A stretch of DNA of 64,000 nt. It comes from an uncultured Lachnospiraceae bacterium (lineage in GTDB: Bacteria; Bacillota; Clostridia; Lachnospirales; Lachnospiraceae). The stretch spans positions 193,566 to 257,565 of the forward strand of contig CAJTMW010000001.1 in NCBI GenBank assembly GCA_910577275.1. Reading direction: 5' to 3'. This document shows, one piece after another, positions 9,439-18,260 of this stretch (its first letter is position 1; each line of letters opens with the position of its first letter). The notes below the pieces were generated by a model. It saw only the letters and a program-made list of their open reading frames with translations, was not told the origin of the DNA and did no database searches. Made by a program: the position numbers and the translations under genes.

Positions 9439-10449
9439 TTGTCTAACAACGCATTTGGTATTGATTTAGGTACAAACAACATCAAAATTTACAATCGTTC
9501 GGGTGACTCTATTTTAGTGGAAAAAAACATGATTGCCATTGAAAACAAAGACACCCTGTTCGCTTACGGGGACTCCGCCTTTGAAATGTATGAGAAGGCG
9601 CCGGGAAATATCCATATTTCCTACCCGCTCTCTAACGGCGTGATTGCAGACATCAAGAATATGGAGCTGCTTGTCCGTTACTTTATCAATAACCTGAACA
9701 GAAGCAATTTGAAGGCCGCAGACTATTATGTGGCGGTTCCCACCGACGTTACGGGCGTTGAAAAGAGAGCCTTTTACGACCTTGTCCGTGATGCCGGAGT
9801 AAAGGCCAGAAGGGTTATGATGGTGGAAAAGGCCGTGGCGGACGGATTAGGGCTTGACATCGACGTCAAGAATTCCCAGGGCGTCCTTATTGTGAACGTG
9901 GGATTTGACACCACTGAGATTTCCATTCTCTCCCTTGGCGGAATCGTTTTAAGCCGCCTGATTAAAATCGGCGGACGGAAATTCGACGAGGCAATCCGCG
10001 CGGCGGTGAGACGGGAATTCAGCCTTATTATCGGAGGTAAAACCGCCGAAAATGTGAAAATGGCATTGAGGGATTTGGCCAAGGAGGGTAAAAACGCTGT
10101 GGTTTACGGCAGGGATATTGTCACGGGTCTTCCGGTGGAGCGGGAGCTTCCCACTCAGATGATTGACGAATCTCTGCTGGAGCATTTCTATACCATTATT
10201 GACAATATCAAGGTGATTTTAGAGCGCACGCCGCCTGAGCTTGCGGCGGATATTTACCGCCACGGCCTTTATCTGACGGGCGGAGCCTCCAGCGTAAATC
10301 ATCTGGCGGAGCTGATACAGGCGGGAACGGGACTTAAGGTGAATGTGTCCGAGAATCCAATCACCAGCGTTGCCCTGGGACTGTCAAAGATAATCAAGGA
10401 CGATAATTACAAATCGGTTGCCTACGCGATTGAAGGAATGAATAAATGA
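9439..10449 (+). CDS. mreB: rod shape-determining protein MreB (actin-like)
   Basis: Actin-fold ATPase that forms membrane-associated filaments guiding lateral wall synthesis. The start is TTG 9439 (M-S-N-N-A-F-G-I-D-L-G) with GAAAGAGGGG 8 nt upstream. Longer in-frame starts would run back inside radC. Phosphate-binding loops are GIDLGTNNIKIY near the N-terminus and VNVGFDTTEISIL mid-protein, with LTGGASSVNHLAELI near the end. It is 336 residues, the usual size. The TGA stop overlaps the mreC ATG by 4 nt. It could equally be an Mbl/MreBH paralogue, since only context separates these. Confidence 0.93.
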   Translation: MSNNAFGIDLGTNNIKIYNRSGDSILVEKNMIAIENKDTLFAYGDSAFEMYEKAPGNIHISYPLSNGVIADIKNMELLVRYFINNLNRSNLKAADYYVAVPTDVTGVEKRAFYDLVRDAGVKARRVMMVEKAVADGLGLDIDVKNSQGVLIVNVGFDTTEISILSLGGIVLSRLIKIGGRKFDEAIRAAVRREFSLIIGGKTAENVKMALRDLAKEGKNAVVYGRDIVTGLPVERELPTQMIDESLLEHFYTIIDNIKVILERTPPELAADIYRHGLYLTGGASSVNHLAELIQAGTGLKVNVSENPITSVALGLSKIIKDDNYKSVAYAIEGMNK

Positions 10450-11318
10450 GTCCAGTTGTAAAGAAAAAAGGAGAGAAGTTTACATTACCCGGTAAATATC
10501 TCCTTTTTATTTTAACATTACTATGCACGGGTTTAATTGTAATTACTTTTAACACGAATCTGTTAAGCGAGCCCATAAGCGCGGTGGGGGGCGCGGTGAT
10601 TGTCCCTCTCCAGGAGTCCTTAAGCAAGGCCGGGAGCTGGCTTAAGGGCCGTTCGGAGGAGCTGGTGCAGATTCGGAGCCTCCTTACGGAAAACGCCCGC
10701 CTGCAGGCGGAGATTGACGAGCTTACCATAGAAAATATCAAGCTGCAGCAGGACAGATACGAGCTCACCAGTTTAAGGGAGCTTTACGAGCTGGATTCCC
10801 AGTATGACGAGTACCCCAAGGTGGGGGCGCGCATCATTGCCAAGGATTCCGGCAACTGGTTTCATTCCTTTACCATCAATAAGGGCTCGGAGGACGGGCT
10901 GCAGATAGATATGAACGTGATGGCCGGGAGCGGTCTGGTGGGACGCATTGTGGCCGTGGGGCCTACATGGTCAAAAGTCATGTCCATTATCGACGACAAT
11001 TCCAATACCAGCGGAATGGTGCTTTCCACCTCCGACAGGCTGATTGTGTGCGGCGATTTGGAGCTGTACTCGGAAGGGCTCATCCGCTTTGAAAGCCTGA
11101 TAGACAATGCGGACAGAGTGGCGGAGGGGGATAAAATCGTTACCTCCAGTATCAGCGATAAATATCTTCCGGGAATTTTAATCGGTTATATTTCAAGCCT
11201 CGATGTGGATTCCAACAATCTTACCAAATCCGGCCTGATTACGCCGGCAGTTGATTTTGAGCATCTCGAGGAGGTACTGGTCGTCACGAAGCTGAAACAG
11301 ACGGTGGGAGATGATTAA
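10446..11318 (+). CDS. mreC: rod shape-determining protein MreC
   Basis: Bitopic scaffold of the elongasome that activates PBP2-RodA. It is 290 residues: a basic N-terminus, one membrane segment (YLLFILTLLCTGLIVITF, about 15-33), a coiled coil (about 70-110, LLTENARLQAEIDEL) and the extracellular beta domain with GSEDGLQIDMNV and GLVGRI. The ATG overlaps the mreB stop (ATGA), so the two are translationally coupled. mreD starts on the base after its stop. Confidence 0.96.
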   Translation: MSPVVKKKGEKFTLPGKYLLFILTLLCTGLIVITFNTNLLSEPISAVGGAVIVPLQESLSKAGSWLKGRSEELVQIRSLLTENARLQAEIDELTIENIKLQQDRYELTSLRELYELDSQYDEYPKVGARIIAKDSGNWFHSFTINKGSEDGLQIDMNVMAGSGLVGRIVAVGPTWSKVMSIIDDNSNTSGMVLSTSDRLIVCGDLELYSEGLIRFESLIDNADRVAEGDKIVTSSISDKYLPGILIGYISSLDVDSNNLTKSGLITPAVDFEHLEEVLVVTKLKQTVGDD

Positions 11319-11837
11319 GTGAAACGATTTATTGTATCTGCAATTTTGATAATCCTGTGCTTTTTGCTGCAGACAACTTTTTTTAAGGGCCTGGCTTTCG
11401 GCGGTATTGTACCCAATCTCCTGATTATCATTACTTCATCCTTCGGATTTATGCGGGGGGATAAGACCGGGCTTATCATCGGATTTTTCTGCGGTCTTCT
11501 GTCGGATATCTTTTTTGGAAATGTGATTGGGCTTAATGCCATGATATATATGTACATAGGCTATGCCAACGGAAAGTTTCATCAGATATTTTTCCCTGAT
11601 GACATTAAGCTGCCTCTTTTTCTGATTCTTACAAGCGATTTGGCGTATGGCTTTTTGTATTATGTCACCCTGTTTTTAATGCGGTGCCGGTTTCAGATTG
11701 GCTTTTATTTCCTGCACATTATTCTCCCGGAGGCCGTTTATACCATACTGATAACTTTACTTTTATATCCTCTTGTCTTAAAAATCAATAAAATGCTTGA
11801 GGAATCGGAAAGAAGGAGTGAAAGGAAGTTTGTTTGA
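11319..11837 (+). CDS. mreD: rod shape-determining protein MreD
   Basis: 172-residue polytopic membrane protein of the elongasome. It starts with GTG at 11319, immediately after the mreC TAA, behind GGGAG. Several hydrophobic segments are visible (FIVSAILIILCFLLQTTFF, IIGFFCGLLSDIFFG, IILPEAVYTILITLLLY). The NLLIIITSSFGFMRG stretch is typical of the family. The last codons overlap or abut the start of the PBP2 gene. Confidence 0.93.
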   Translation: MKRFIVSAILIILCFLLQTTFFKGLAFGGIVPNLLIIITSSFGFMRGDKTGLIIGFFCGLLSDIFFGNVIGLNAMIYMYIGYANGKFHQIFFPDDIKLPLFLILTSDLAYGFLYYVTLFLMRCRFQIGFYFLHIILPEAVYTILITLLLYPLVLKINKMLEESERRSERKFV

Positions 11838-14691
11838 GGAACTGAAGGAAAAATTTATAAATTTGATAACTTCCAGGGTTTTTGTGGTTATTATCGCGCT
11901 GGTCTGCTTTGGGGCCGTCCTGATTAACAGGGTTTTTAACCTGCAGATTGTGCACGGGGAGGAATATCTGGATTCCTTCCAGACAAGAATTTTGCGGGAG
12001 AAGACAATCAAGGGAAGCCGCGGATGCATTTATGACAGAAACGGCAATCTTTTAGCCTATAATGAGCTGGCTCATTCCGTCACAATCGAGGACGTCTACG
12101 AGAGCGGAAAATTAAAAAATTTTAATTTAAATACAACAATTTATAAACTGATAAAGATGATTGAATCCAACGGCGATTCCATTGTAAGCGACTTTAAAAT
12201 CATACTGGACAAAAACAACCATTATGTTTTTACCGTTGAAGGCACGGCTCTGGAGCGGTTTCTGGCGGACGTTTACGGGCATACCACCATTGACAGGCTC
12301 GAGGAGAAGCAGCGGACGGCCACCGCCCAGGAGGTGGTGGATTATCTGTGCAGCTGGGAGCGTTTCCGAATCGGCAATTACACGGAGGACGACGATAAAA
12401 ATTCCTTTGAGCCCGGAAACGGCTACACAAAGGATGAGGTTCTCAAAATCCTGAATATCCGTTACGATATGAACAACAACAGCTTTCAGAAATATATCGC
12501 CACCACGGTGGCTACGGACGTCAGCGAGGAAACCGTTGCGGTGGTCATGGAAAACCGCACGGAGCTGGAGGGGGTATCTATCGAGGAGGACACCATCCGC
12601 AGATATGTTGACAGCATTTATTTTTCACATATTTTGGGCTACACCGGCAAAATCTCCCAGGAGGAGCTTACGGCGCTGACGGAGGCGGGAAGCGGGAAGA
12701 ATTACGACCCTAACGATACGGTGGGCAAGCTTGGCATTGAAAAATCCATGGAAAGCTATCTGCAGGGAACCAAGGGCAAAGAAACCATCGTGGTAAACCA
12801 TGTGGGCAAGGTGACGGAAAACATCGATTACGTGGAGCCGGTTGCCGGGAACAATGTGTATCTCACCATCGATAAGGACTTACAGATTGCCGTTTACAAA
12901 ATTCTGGAGGAAAAGCTGGCGAGTATATTGTATACAAACATCATCAATGCCAAAGAGCATACGGCCACTACCGCCAGTAAAATCAAGATTCCCATATATG
13001 ACGTTTATTTTGCCCTGATAAACAATAATGTAATCGACACGGGCCATTTTTCCGCGCCTGACGCAAATACCGGCGAGCGGGAGGTCTATCAGTTATATCT
13101 GGACAGGAAAGCGCTTGTGTTTGACACTCTTAAGGAAGAACTTACCGAAACCAGGACTCCCTATGAAAATCTGGATTTGGAGTATCAGGTTTATGAAAGC
13201 TTTATCGCGGAAATGCTTTATAACAACGGCATTATTGACAAAAGCAGGGTGGATACCTCGGACGAAACCTACATTGCCTGGACGATAAATGAGGTTATCA
13301 GCTTAAATGAATACTTAAACTACTGCATTGCCTCAAACTGGATAGATGTGGCAAAGCTGAATCTGACCAGCCAGTATTCCGATTCCGAGAAGATTTATGC
13401 CCGCATTGTGGATTATATCTTTGAGGAGCTTGACGATAACCTGGATTTCACCAAGAGCATCTACCGGTTTATGATAAAAAAGGACGTGCTTTCCGGCGCC
13501 CGGATTTGCCAGATTCTGCTGGAACAAAATCTGGTTTCCGTACCGGAGGACGAGCGCTCCCTCTTTGAACGGGGCGGGGAATCCGCCTATACCTTTATGA
13601 TGAACCGGATAAAAAATCTGGATATCACGCCGGCCCAGCTTGCCCTCGACCCTTATTCGGCTTCGGCGGTTGTGACGGACGTAAATACCGGGGATGTCCT
13701 GGCCCTTGTAACCTACCCGGGATATGACAATAACTTTATGGCAAACGGCGTAAATGCGGAATACTATTCCCGGCTGTTAAACGATTTGTCAAGGCCGCTT
13801 ATCAACTACGCCACCACCCATATGACCGCGCCAGGTTCTACCTTTAAAATGGTTTCGGCCACCGCCGGCTTTCTGGAGGAGGCTGTCAATCCGTATACGA
13901 CCTTTACCTGCAACGGCGTGTTCGATAAAATCGAGCCGCCGCCGACCTGCTGGATTAACCCGGGGCGCCACGGCACTTTAAACATAACCGAAGCAATTAA
14001 AAATTCCTGTAACGTGTACTTTTACGAGCTTGGCTACCGGCTGGGCATGGTGGGAGACACCTATTCCCCGGACGCCGGATTAAAGAAACTGGCGGACTAT
14101 GCGGCTATGTACGGTCTGACGGAAACCTCCGGCATTGAAATCGAGGAATCCACGCCTCAGATATCCGACATCGATGCCGCCCGTTCGGCAATCGGTCAGG
14201 GCACTAACAGCTTTTCCACGGTGGGACTTGTCAGGTATGTTACTGCGGTTGCCAACAGCGGCACCTGCTATAACCTGACTCTAATCGACAAGATTACCGA
14301 CCATCGGAGCGAACTCTTGGAGGAGAGGAGCGCGCAGGTGCGCAATACCATTGAGATGGACGCCGCCGAGTGGGACGCCATTCACCTTGGAATGCGGCAG
14401 GTGATTGAAAACCGGGCCGATTATCAGGACCTTACCATAAGCGCCGCCGGTAAAACCGGTACTGCCGAGGAAAACTTAAACCGTGCCAACCACGCACTGT
14501 TTGTCTGCTATGCGCCCTATGAGCAGCCGGAAATTGCCATAGCCACCCGAATTGCATTCGGATATACTTCCAGCTATGCGGCAAAGACCACAAAGGATAT
14601 CATTAATTATTATTTCGGCTTAAAGGACGAGAACGAGATTATTACCGGAACCGCCCAGGCGCTGGCCGGAAGCACGGCAAGAACGGACTGA
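11830..14691 (+). CDS. mrdA: penicillin-binding protein 2, elongasome transpeptidase (enlarged form)
   Basis: Class B PBP, the transpeptidase partner of RodA. One N-terminal membrane segment (VFVVIIALVCFGAVLINRVF) precedes the dimerisation domain with GSRGCIYDRNGNLLAYNE. The transpeptidase motifs are S670-T-F-K673, S726-C-N728 and K875-T-G. At about 953 residues it is some 300 longer than usual, and the extra sequence lies between the pedestal (LGIEKSMESYLQGTKGKE) and the transpeptidase domain, roughly residues 350-600. TTG 11830 is preferred (AAGGAG 11 nt upstream), but GTG 11818 is possible; either overlaps the mreD end. Such enlarged PBP2 forms occur in Lachnospiraceae, to my knowledge. 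Confidence 0.93.
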   Translation: MFEELKEKFINLITSRVFVVIIALVCFGAVLINRVFNLQIVHGEEYLDSFQTRILREKTIKGSRGCIYDRNGNLLAYNELAHSVTIEDVYESGKLKNFNLNTTIYKLIKMIESNGDSIVSDFKIILDKNNHYVFTVEGTALERFLADVYGHTTIDRLEEKQRTATAQEVVDYLCSWERFRIGNYTEDDDKNSFEPGNGYTKDEVLKILNIRYDMNNNSFQKYIATTVATDVSEETVAVVMENRTELEGVSIEEDTIRRYVDSIYFSHILGYTGKISQEELTALTEAGSGKNYDPNDTVGKLGIEKSMESYLQGTKGKETIVVNHVGKVTENIDYVEPVAGNNVYLTIDKDLQIAVYKILEEKLASILYTNIINAKEHTATTASKIKIPIYDVYFALINNNVIDTGHFSAPDANTGEREVYQLYLDRKALVFDTLKEELTETRTPYENLDLEYQVYESFIAEMLYNNGIIDKSRVDTSDETYIAWTINEVISLNEYLNYCIASNWIDVAKLNLTSQYSDSEKIYARIVDYIFEELDDNLDFTKSIYRFMIKKDVLSGARICQILLEQNLVSVPEDERSLFERGGESAYTFMMNRIKNLDITPAQLALDPYSASAVVTDVNTGDVLALVTYPGYDNNFMANGVNAEYYSRLLNDLSRPLINYATTHMTAPGSTFKMVSATAGFLEEAVNPYTTFTCNGVFDKIEPPPTCWINPGRHGTLNITEAIKNSCNVYFYELGYRLGMVGDTYSPDAGLKKLADYAAMYGLTETSGIEIEESTPQISDIDAARSAIGQGTNSFSTVGLVRYVTAVANSGTCYNLTLIDKITDHRSELLEERSAQVRNTIEMDAAEWDAIHLGMRQVIENRADYQDLTISAAGKTGTAEENLNRANHALFVCYAPYEQPEIAIATRIAFGYTSSYAAKTTKDIINYYFGLKDENEIITGTAQALAGSTARTD

Positions 14692-14696
14692 TTTCC

Positions 14697-14770
14697 GGGG
14701 CAGCGGGCCGGGCGGCTGCCTGCAGTAAAGCTTTGATTGATATGTTTGGCGACTGCCGGGGCAGTCCGCG
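14697..14770 (+). repeat. GC-rich intergenic sequence, candidate dispersed repeat copy B
   Basis: The PBP2-minC spacer holds GGGCAGCGGGCCGGGCGG (about 14698-14715) and TTTGGCGACTG (14745-14755), matching the mutL-miaA spacer in inverted orientation. A local inverted repeat (CTGCCGGGGCAG) follows. No terminator U-run is visible. Function is unknown. Confidence 0.5.
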
Positions 14771-14791
14771 CCGGAGAGGAGGAAATGTGTT

Positions 14792-15478
14792 ATGAAAAAT
14801 TCAGTCATCATCAAGAGCTTTCCCAGCGGTATTGTACTGCACCTGGATGAGGAAATTCCTTTTGACGACCTGTTGTCTGATATTGCAGAAAAATTCAGGG
14901 AATCCAGCGGATTTTTCAAGGATGCCAAAATGGCGCTGTCCATTCGGGGACGCGCTCTGTCAGAGACGGAGGAAAAAAGGATAGTGGCTGTAATTTCCGA
15001 AAATTCCCAGCTCAATATTGTATGTCTGGTGGGCGGGGAAGGGGATTTGACCGATTTTGCTTTTGTAAAGGCCATCAGGCAGGCGGAGCATATGCTGGAA
15101 TCCGCAAAAGATAACGAGGGCCAGTTTTACAGAGGCACTTTAAAAAACGGACAGGTTCTGGAAACGGAATCCAGCATTGTGATTTTAGGGGATGTCTATC
15201 CCGGCGCCACGATTATTTCGGCAAGAGACATCATCGTTCTCGGCGGACTGTATGGAAAAGCCCATGCCGGGGGAAACGGAGGGCCGGGGCACTATGTTGC
15301 CGCGCTTGAAATGTCACCTGAAAGATTAAAAATAGGTGATTTCAAATATAAATCCAGAGATAAAAAAGTAAAGTGGCCCATAAAGCCGAAGGTACAGCCG
15401 AAAATTGCATACATAAAGGATGAAATGGTAGTAGTTGATTCTCTCACAAAAGATATACTGAGTGAATTGCCTGTATAA
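14792..15478 (+). CDS. minC: septum site-determining protein MinC
   Basis: Inhibitor of FtsZ assembly that acts with MinD to block polar division. It is 228 residues. The N-terminal domain is variable. The C-terminal right-handed beta-helix is recognisable in GQVLETESSIVILGDVYPGA and ARDIIVLGGLYGKAHAG, with the GNGGPGHYVAAL segment. The start ATG 14792 lies behind AGAGGAGG. It heads a minC-minD-minE set directly downstream of mreBCD-PBP2, so the elongation and division-site systems share one transcription direction. Confidence 0.95.
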   Translation: MKNSVIIKSFPSGIVLHLDEEIPFDDLLSDIAEKFRESSGFFKDAKMALSIRGRALSETEEKRIVAVISENSQLNIVCLVGGEGDLTDFAFVKAIRQAEHMLESAKDNEGQFYRGTLKNGQVLETESSIVILGDVYPGATIISARDIIVLGGLYGKAHAGGNGGPGHYVAALEMSPERLKIGDFKYKSRDKKVKWPIKPKVQPKIAYIKDEMVVVDSLTKDILSELPV

Positions 15479-15545
15479 CAGAATTTTCCTCAGGGGACGA
15501 TAATTCATTGACAGCAGCCGTTAATACGGCGGATGGAGGTATGTT

Positions 15546-16337
15546 ATGAGCGAAGTAATTGTCGTCACGTCAGGGAAAGGCGGTGTGGGGAAGACCACCA
15601 CATCCGCAAACATAGGAACTGGTCTTGCGGCGATGGGAAAGAGGGTGGTTCTCATCGACACGGACATCGGTCTTCGGAATCTGGATGTCGTTATGGGATT
15701 GGAAAACAGAATCGTGTACAATCTCGTGGACGTAGTGGAAGGGAAATGCCGTGTCAAACAGGCATTAATCAAGGATAAGCGCCATTCAAGCCTTTACCTT
15801 ATGCCTTCCGCACAGACAAAGGATAAATCAGCGGTAAATCCCGAGCAAATGGTAAAAATGATTGAGCAGCTACGGAGCCAGTTTGATTATATCATACTGG
15901 ATTGCCCGGCCGGAATCGAGCAGGGGTTTAAAAATGCAATCGCCGGCGCGGACAGGGCGCTGGTGGTTACGACCCCGGAGGTTTCCGCCATAAGGGACGC
16001 AGACCGGATTATCGGACTTTTGGAGGCCGGCGGCTTTTCCAAAATAGATTTGATTATCAACAGGCTGCGGTATGATATGGTAAAGCGCGGGGACATGATG
16101 AGCGCCGCCGATGTCATCGATATCCTGGCAATCAGTCTCATAGGCATCGTCCCTGATGACGAGAATGTGGTTATCGCCACAAATCAGGGCGAACCCCTTG
16201 TAGGCAACGGCACACTGGCCGGAAAAGCATATCAGAATATATGTTACCGGGTGACCGGAAAGGAAATTCCGTTTTTGGATTTTGAAAGGGGTGTTTCTTT
16301 CTGGACCAGAGTGTCAGGCATTTTTCATAAAAATTAG
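15546..16337 (+). CDS. minD: septum site-determining protein MinD (ATPase)
   Basis: Membrane-bound ATPase of the ParA/MinD family, 263 residues. It carries the deviant Walker A GKGGVGKTT at residues 10-18, LIDTDIGLRNLD, and IILDCPAGIEQGF. The C-terminus (VSFWTRVSGIFHKN) is the expected amphipathic membrane-targeting helix. The start ATG follows GGAGGT. With MinE it generates oscillation; with MinC it blocks FtsZ. Confidence 0.97.
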   Translation: MSEVIVVTSGKGGVGKTTTSANIGTGLAAMGKRVVLIDTDIGLRNLDVVMGLENRIVYNLVDVVEGKCRVKQALIKDKRHSSLYLMPSAQTKDKSAVNPEQMVKMIEQLRSQFDYIILDCPAGIEQGFKNAIAGADRALVVTTPEVSAIRDADRIIGLLEAGGFSKIDLIINRLRYDMVKRGDMMSAADVIDILAISLIGIVPDDENVVIATNQGEPLVGNGTLAGKAYQNICYRVTGKEIPFLDFERGVSFWTRVSGIFHKN

Positions 16338-16349
16338 GGGGTGGGCCGT

Positions 16350-16622
16350 ATGGGAATCAAAAATTTTTTCAGTCGAAGGAAATCGCGGGAAATTGCAAAA
16401 GACCGTTTGAAGATACTGCTCATTTCCGACAGGGTAAACTGCTCGCCGGAAATGATGGAAATGATTAAGACGGATATCGCCAAGGTTATTTCAAAATACA
16501 TGAAAATCGATACCCAGAGTATGGAAATACAAATCGCAAAAACAGACAGCAAGGGGAGGGATAAGACGCCCATGCTGTATGCGAATATTCCGATACTGGA
16601 TTTACATAAGAATGTTAACTGA
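16350..16622 (+). CDS. minE: cell division topological specificity factor MinE
   Basis: 90-residue MinE that stimulates the MinD ATPase. The start ATG 16350 (MGIKNFFSRRKS) is behind AGGGGGTGGG; a GTG at 16341 lies inside that SD. The N-terminal amphipathic segment, the anti-MinCD region (AKDRLKILLISDR) and the C-terminal topological domain (DIAKVISKYMKID) are visible. A MinE in a Clostridia genome implies oscillating Min rather than the DivIVA-anchored system of Bacillus. Confidence 0.95.
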   Translation: MGIKNFFSRRKSREIAKDRLKILLISDRVNCSPEMMEMIKTDIAKVISKYMKIDTQSMEIQIAKTDSKGRDKTPMLYANIPILDLHKNVN

Positions 16623-16669
16623 CCCTGCTTTAAGGGGAAGCTGACCGTTAAATCAAGAAGGTAAATAAA

Positions 16670-17785
16670 ATGCTGAAACAGTATAAAATACGTCACTATG
16701 ATTTTAAACTTGTACTGATGGTGGTTTCGCTGGCTGTCATCGGAATTTTTGCCGTTGGCAGCGTGGATGCAGCCCTGCAGAGCAAGCAGATTGCCGGCCT
16801 GGCATTTGGGATATTTCTCATGCTGGTGATTTCCCTGTTTGATTATTCCGTACTGCTAAACCTTTACTGGCTGATGTACGTGTTTAATCTTGTTTTGCTT
16901 GCGCTGGTTATTTTAATGGGTTACTCGGCAAACAACGCGCAGAGATGGCTGGTACTGGCCGGTATCCGGTTTCAGCCATCCGAGCTTGCCAAAATACTTC
17001 TAATCCTGTTTTTTGCACAGTTTATCAATAAACATAAAGAAAATTTAAATACCTTTAAATATATTACCCTCTGCGTAATTTTATTCGCGCTTCCGGCGGG
17101 GCTGATTTTTGCACAGCCGGATTTGTCCACTACAATGATTGTCTGTCTGATTTTCTGCATAATCATGTTCACGGCCGGATTGCGCTGGCGGGTAATTATC
17201 GGGGTTCTGGCGGTTGCCGTCCCGGCCTTTCTGATATTTATGTATCTGGTTTTACAGCCGGACCAGAAAATTATCAGCGAAAGGCACTTGTATCAGTTAA
17301 ACAGGGTTATTTCTTTTTTAAACAAGGAGGAAACGTCCAATTCCACCGGATACCAGCAGGAATATTCCGTTATGGCAATCGGTTCCGGCCAGCTTACGGG
17401 AAAGGGCTACAAAAACAATCAAATCAGTTCCGTTAAAAACGCGAACTTCATTGCGGAGCAGGAGACGGATTTCATTTTTGCGGTAATCGGGGAGGAATTC
17501 GGCTTTGTAGGCGCCTGCACGGTTATTGTTCTCGTATTATTAATCAGTGTGGAGTGTCTTTTGATTGCAAGGCGGGCCAAGGATATTGCGGGTACGATTA
17601 TCGCGTCGGGAGTGGGGGCAATGCTTGGTTTTCAGGCATTTATAAACATGGGGGTCGTCACCTATCTGCTTCCGAATACAGGGCTGCCGCTGCCCTTTGT
17701 CAGCTACGGGCTTACCTCCCTTGTAAGTTCTTTTATAGGAATTGGATTTGTTTTAAATGTGGGGTTACAATGCCAGCAAAAATGA
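16670..17785 (+). CDS. rodA: SEDS-family peptidoglycan polymerase RodA
   Basis: 371-residue polytopic SEDS glycosyltransferase that partners with PBP2. Multiple membrane segments run through the protein. Family motifs include QRWLVLAGIRFQPSELAKI, LIFAQPDLSTT, the extracellular loop with GSGQLTGKGYKNN, EQETDFIFAVIGEEFGF, and LPFVSYGLTSL. It lies after minE in the mre-min block, so RodA rather than FtsW or SpoVE is the best name. A good -10 for the next gene overlaps its stop. Confidence 0.93.
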   Translation: MLKQYKIRHYDFKLVLMVVSLAVIGIFAVGSVDAALQSKQIAGLAFGIFLMLVISLFDYSVLLNLYWLMYVFNLVLLALVILMGYSANNAQRWLVLAGIRFQPSELAKILLILFFAQFINKHKENLNTFKYITLCVILFALPAGLIFAQPDLSTTMIVCLIFCIIMFTAGLRWRVIIGVLAVAVPAFLIFMYLVLQPDQKIISERHLYQLNRVISFLNKEETSNSTGYQQEYSVMAIGSGQLTGKGYKNNQISSVKNANFIAEQETDFIFAVIGEEFGFVGACTVIVLVLLISVECLLIARRAKDIAGTIIASGVGAMLGFQAFINMGVVTYLLPNTGLPLPFVSYGLTSLVSSFIGIGFVLNVGLQCQQK

Positions 17786-17793
17786 TGTATAAT
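17765..17793 (+). promoter_or_regulatory. candidate sigma-A promoter for mgsA
   Basis: A perfect TATAAT at 17788-17793 lies just after the rodA stop. The best -35 with a 17-bp spacer is TTACAA (17765-17770), only 3 of 6 matches, so the promoter rests on the -10. It would give a leader of about 65 nt before mgsA. Confidence 0.4.
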
Positions 17794-17864
17794 AGGATTA
17801 ATCGTACGCAAAACTTTGTGAATCAATTTATTGGGAGTATAACAGACAGCAGGAGGGGTTCGAA

Positions 17865-18260
17865 ATGAATATTGCACTAATCGCACACGACACAAAAAAG
17901 AACTTAATGCAGAATTTTTGTATTGCTTATCGGGGGATTCTCAACAAAAACGATTTATTTGCGACAGGTACTACGGGAAGGCTTGTCGAGGAAGTTACCA
18001 ATTTAAATATATACAAATTTTTACCGGGACATCTCGGGGGCGAGCAGCAGATTGGCGCTCAGATAGAGCACAACGAAATCGATTTGGTTATTTTCCTGCG
18101 CGACCCGTTAACGCCCAAATCCCATGAGCCGGATGTCAACAATGTGGTAAAGCTTTGCGATATGCACAATATTCCGCTTGCTACCAATCTTGCCACGGCG
18201 GAATTACTAATCAAGTCATTGGACAGAGGAGATTTAGAGTGGCGTGAAATGTTCAAGTAA
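17865..18260 (+). CDS. mgsA: methylglyoxal synthase
   Basis: Converts dihydroxyacetone phosphate to methylglyoxal and phosphate, a bypass of lower glycolysis under phosphate stress. It is 131 residues: IALIAHDTKK at the start, FATGTTGRL, PGHLGGEQQIG and VIFLRDPLT with catalytic Asp, and HNIPLATNLATAE. The start ATG follows AGGAGG with good spacing. It overlaps the next gene by 17 nt in a different frame. Its link to the envelope block is not obvious, but the overlap implies coupling. Confidence 0.97.
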   Translation: MNIALIAHDTKKNLMQNFCIAYRGILNKNDLFATGTTGRLVEEVTNLNIYKFLPGHLGGEQQIGAQIEHNEIDLVIFLRDPLTPKSHEPDVNNVVKLCDMHNIPLATNLATAELLIKSLDRGDLEWREMFK

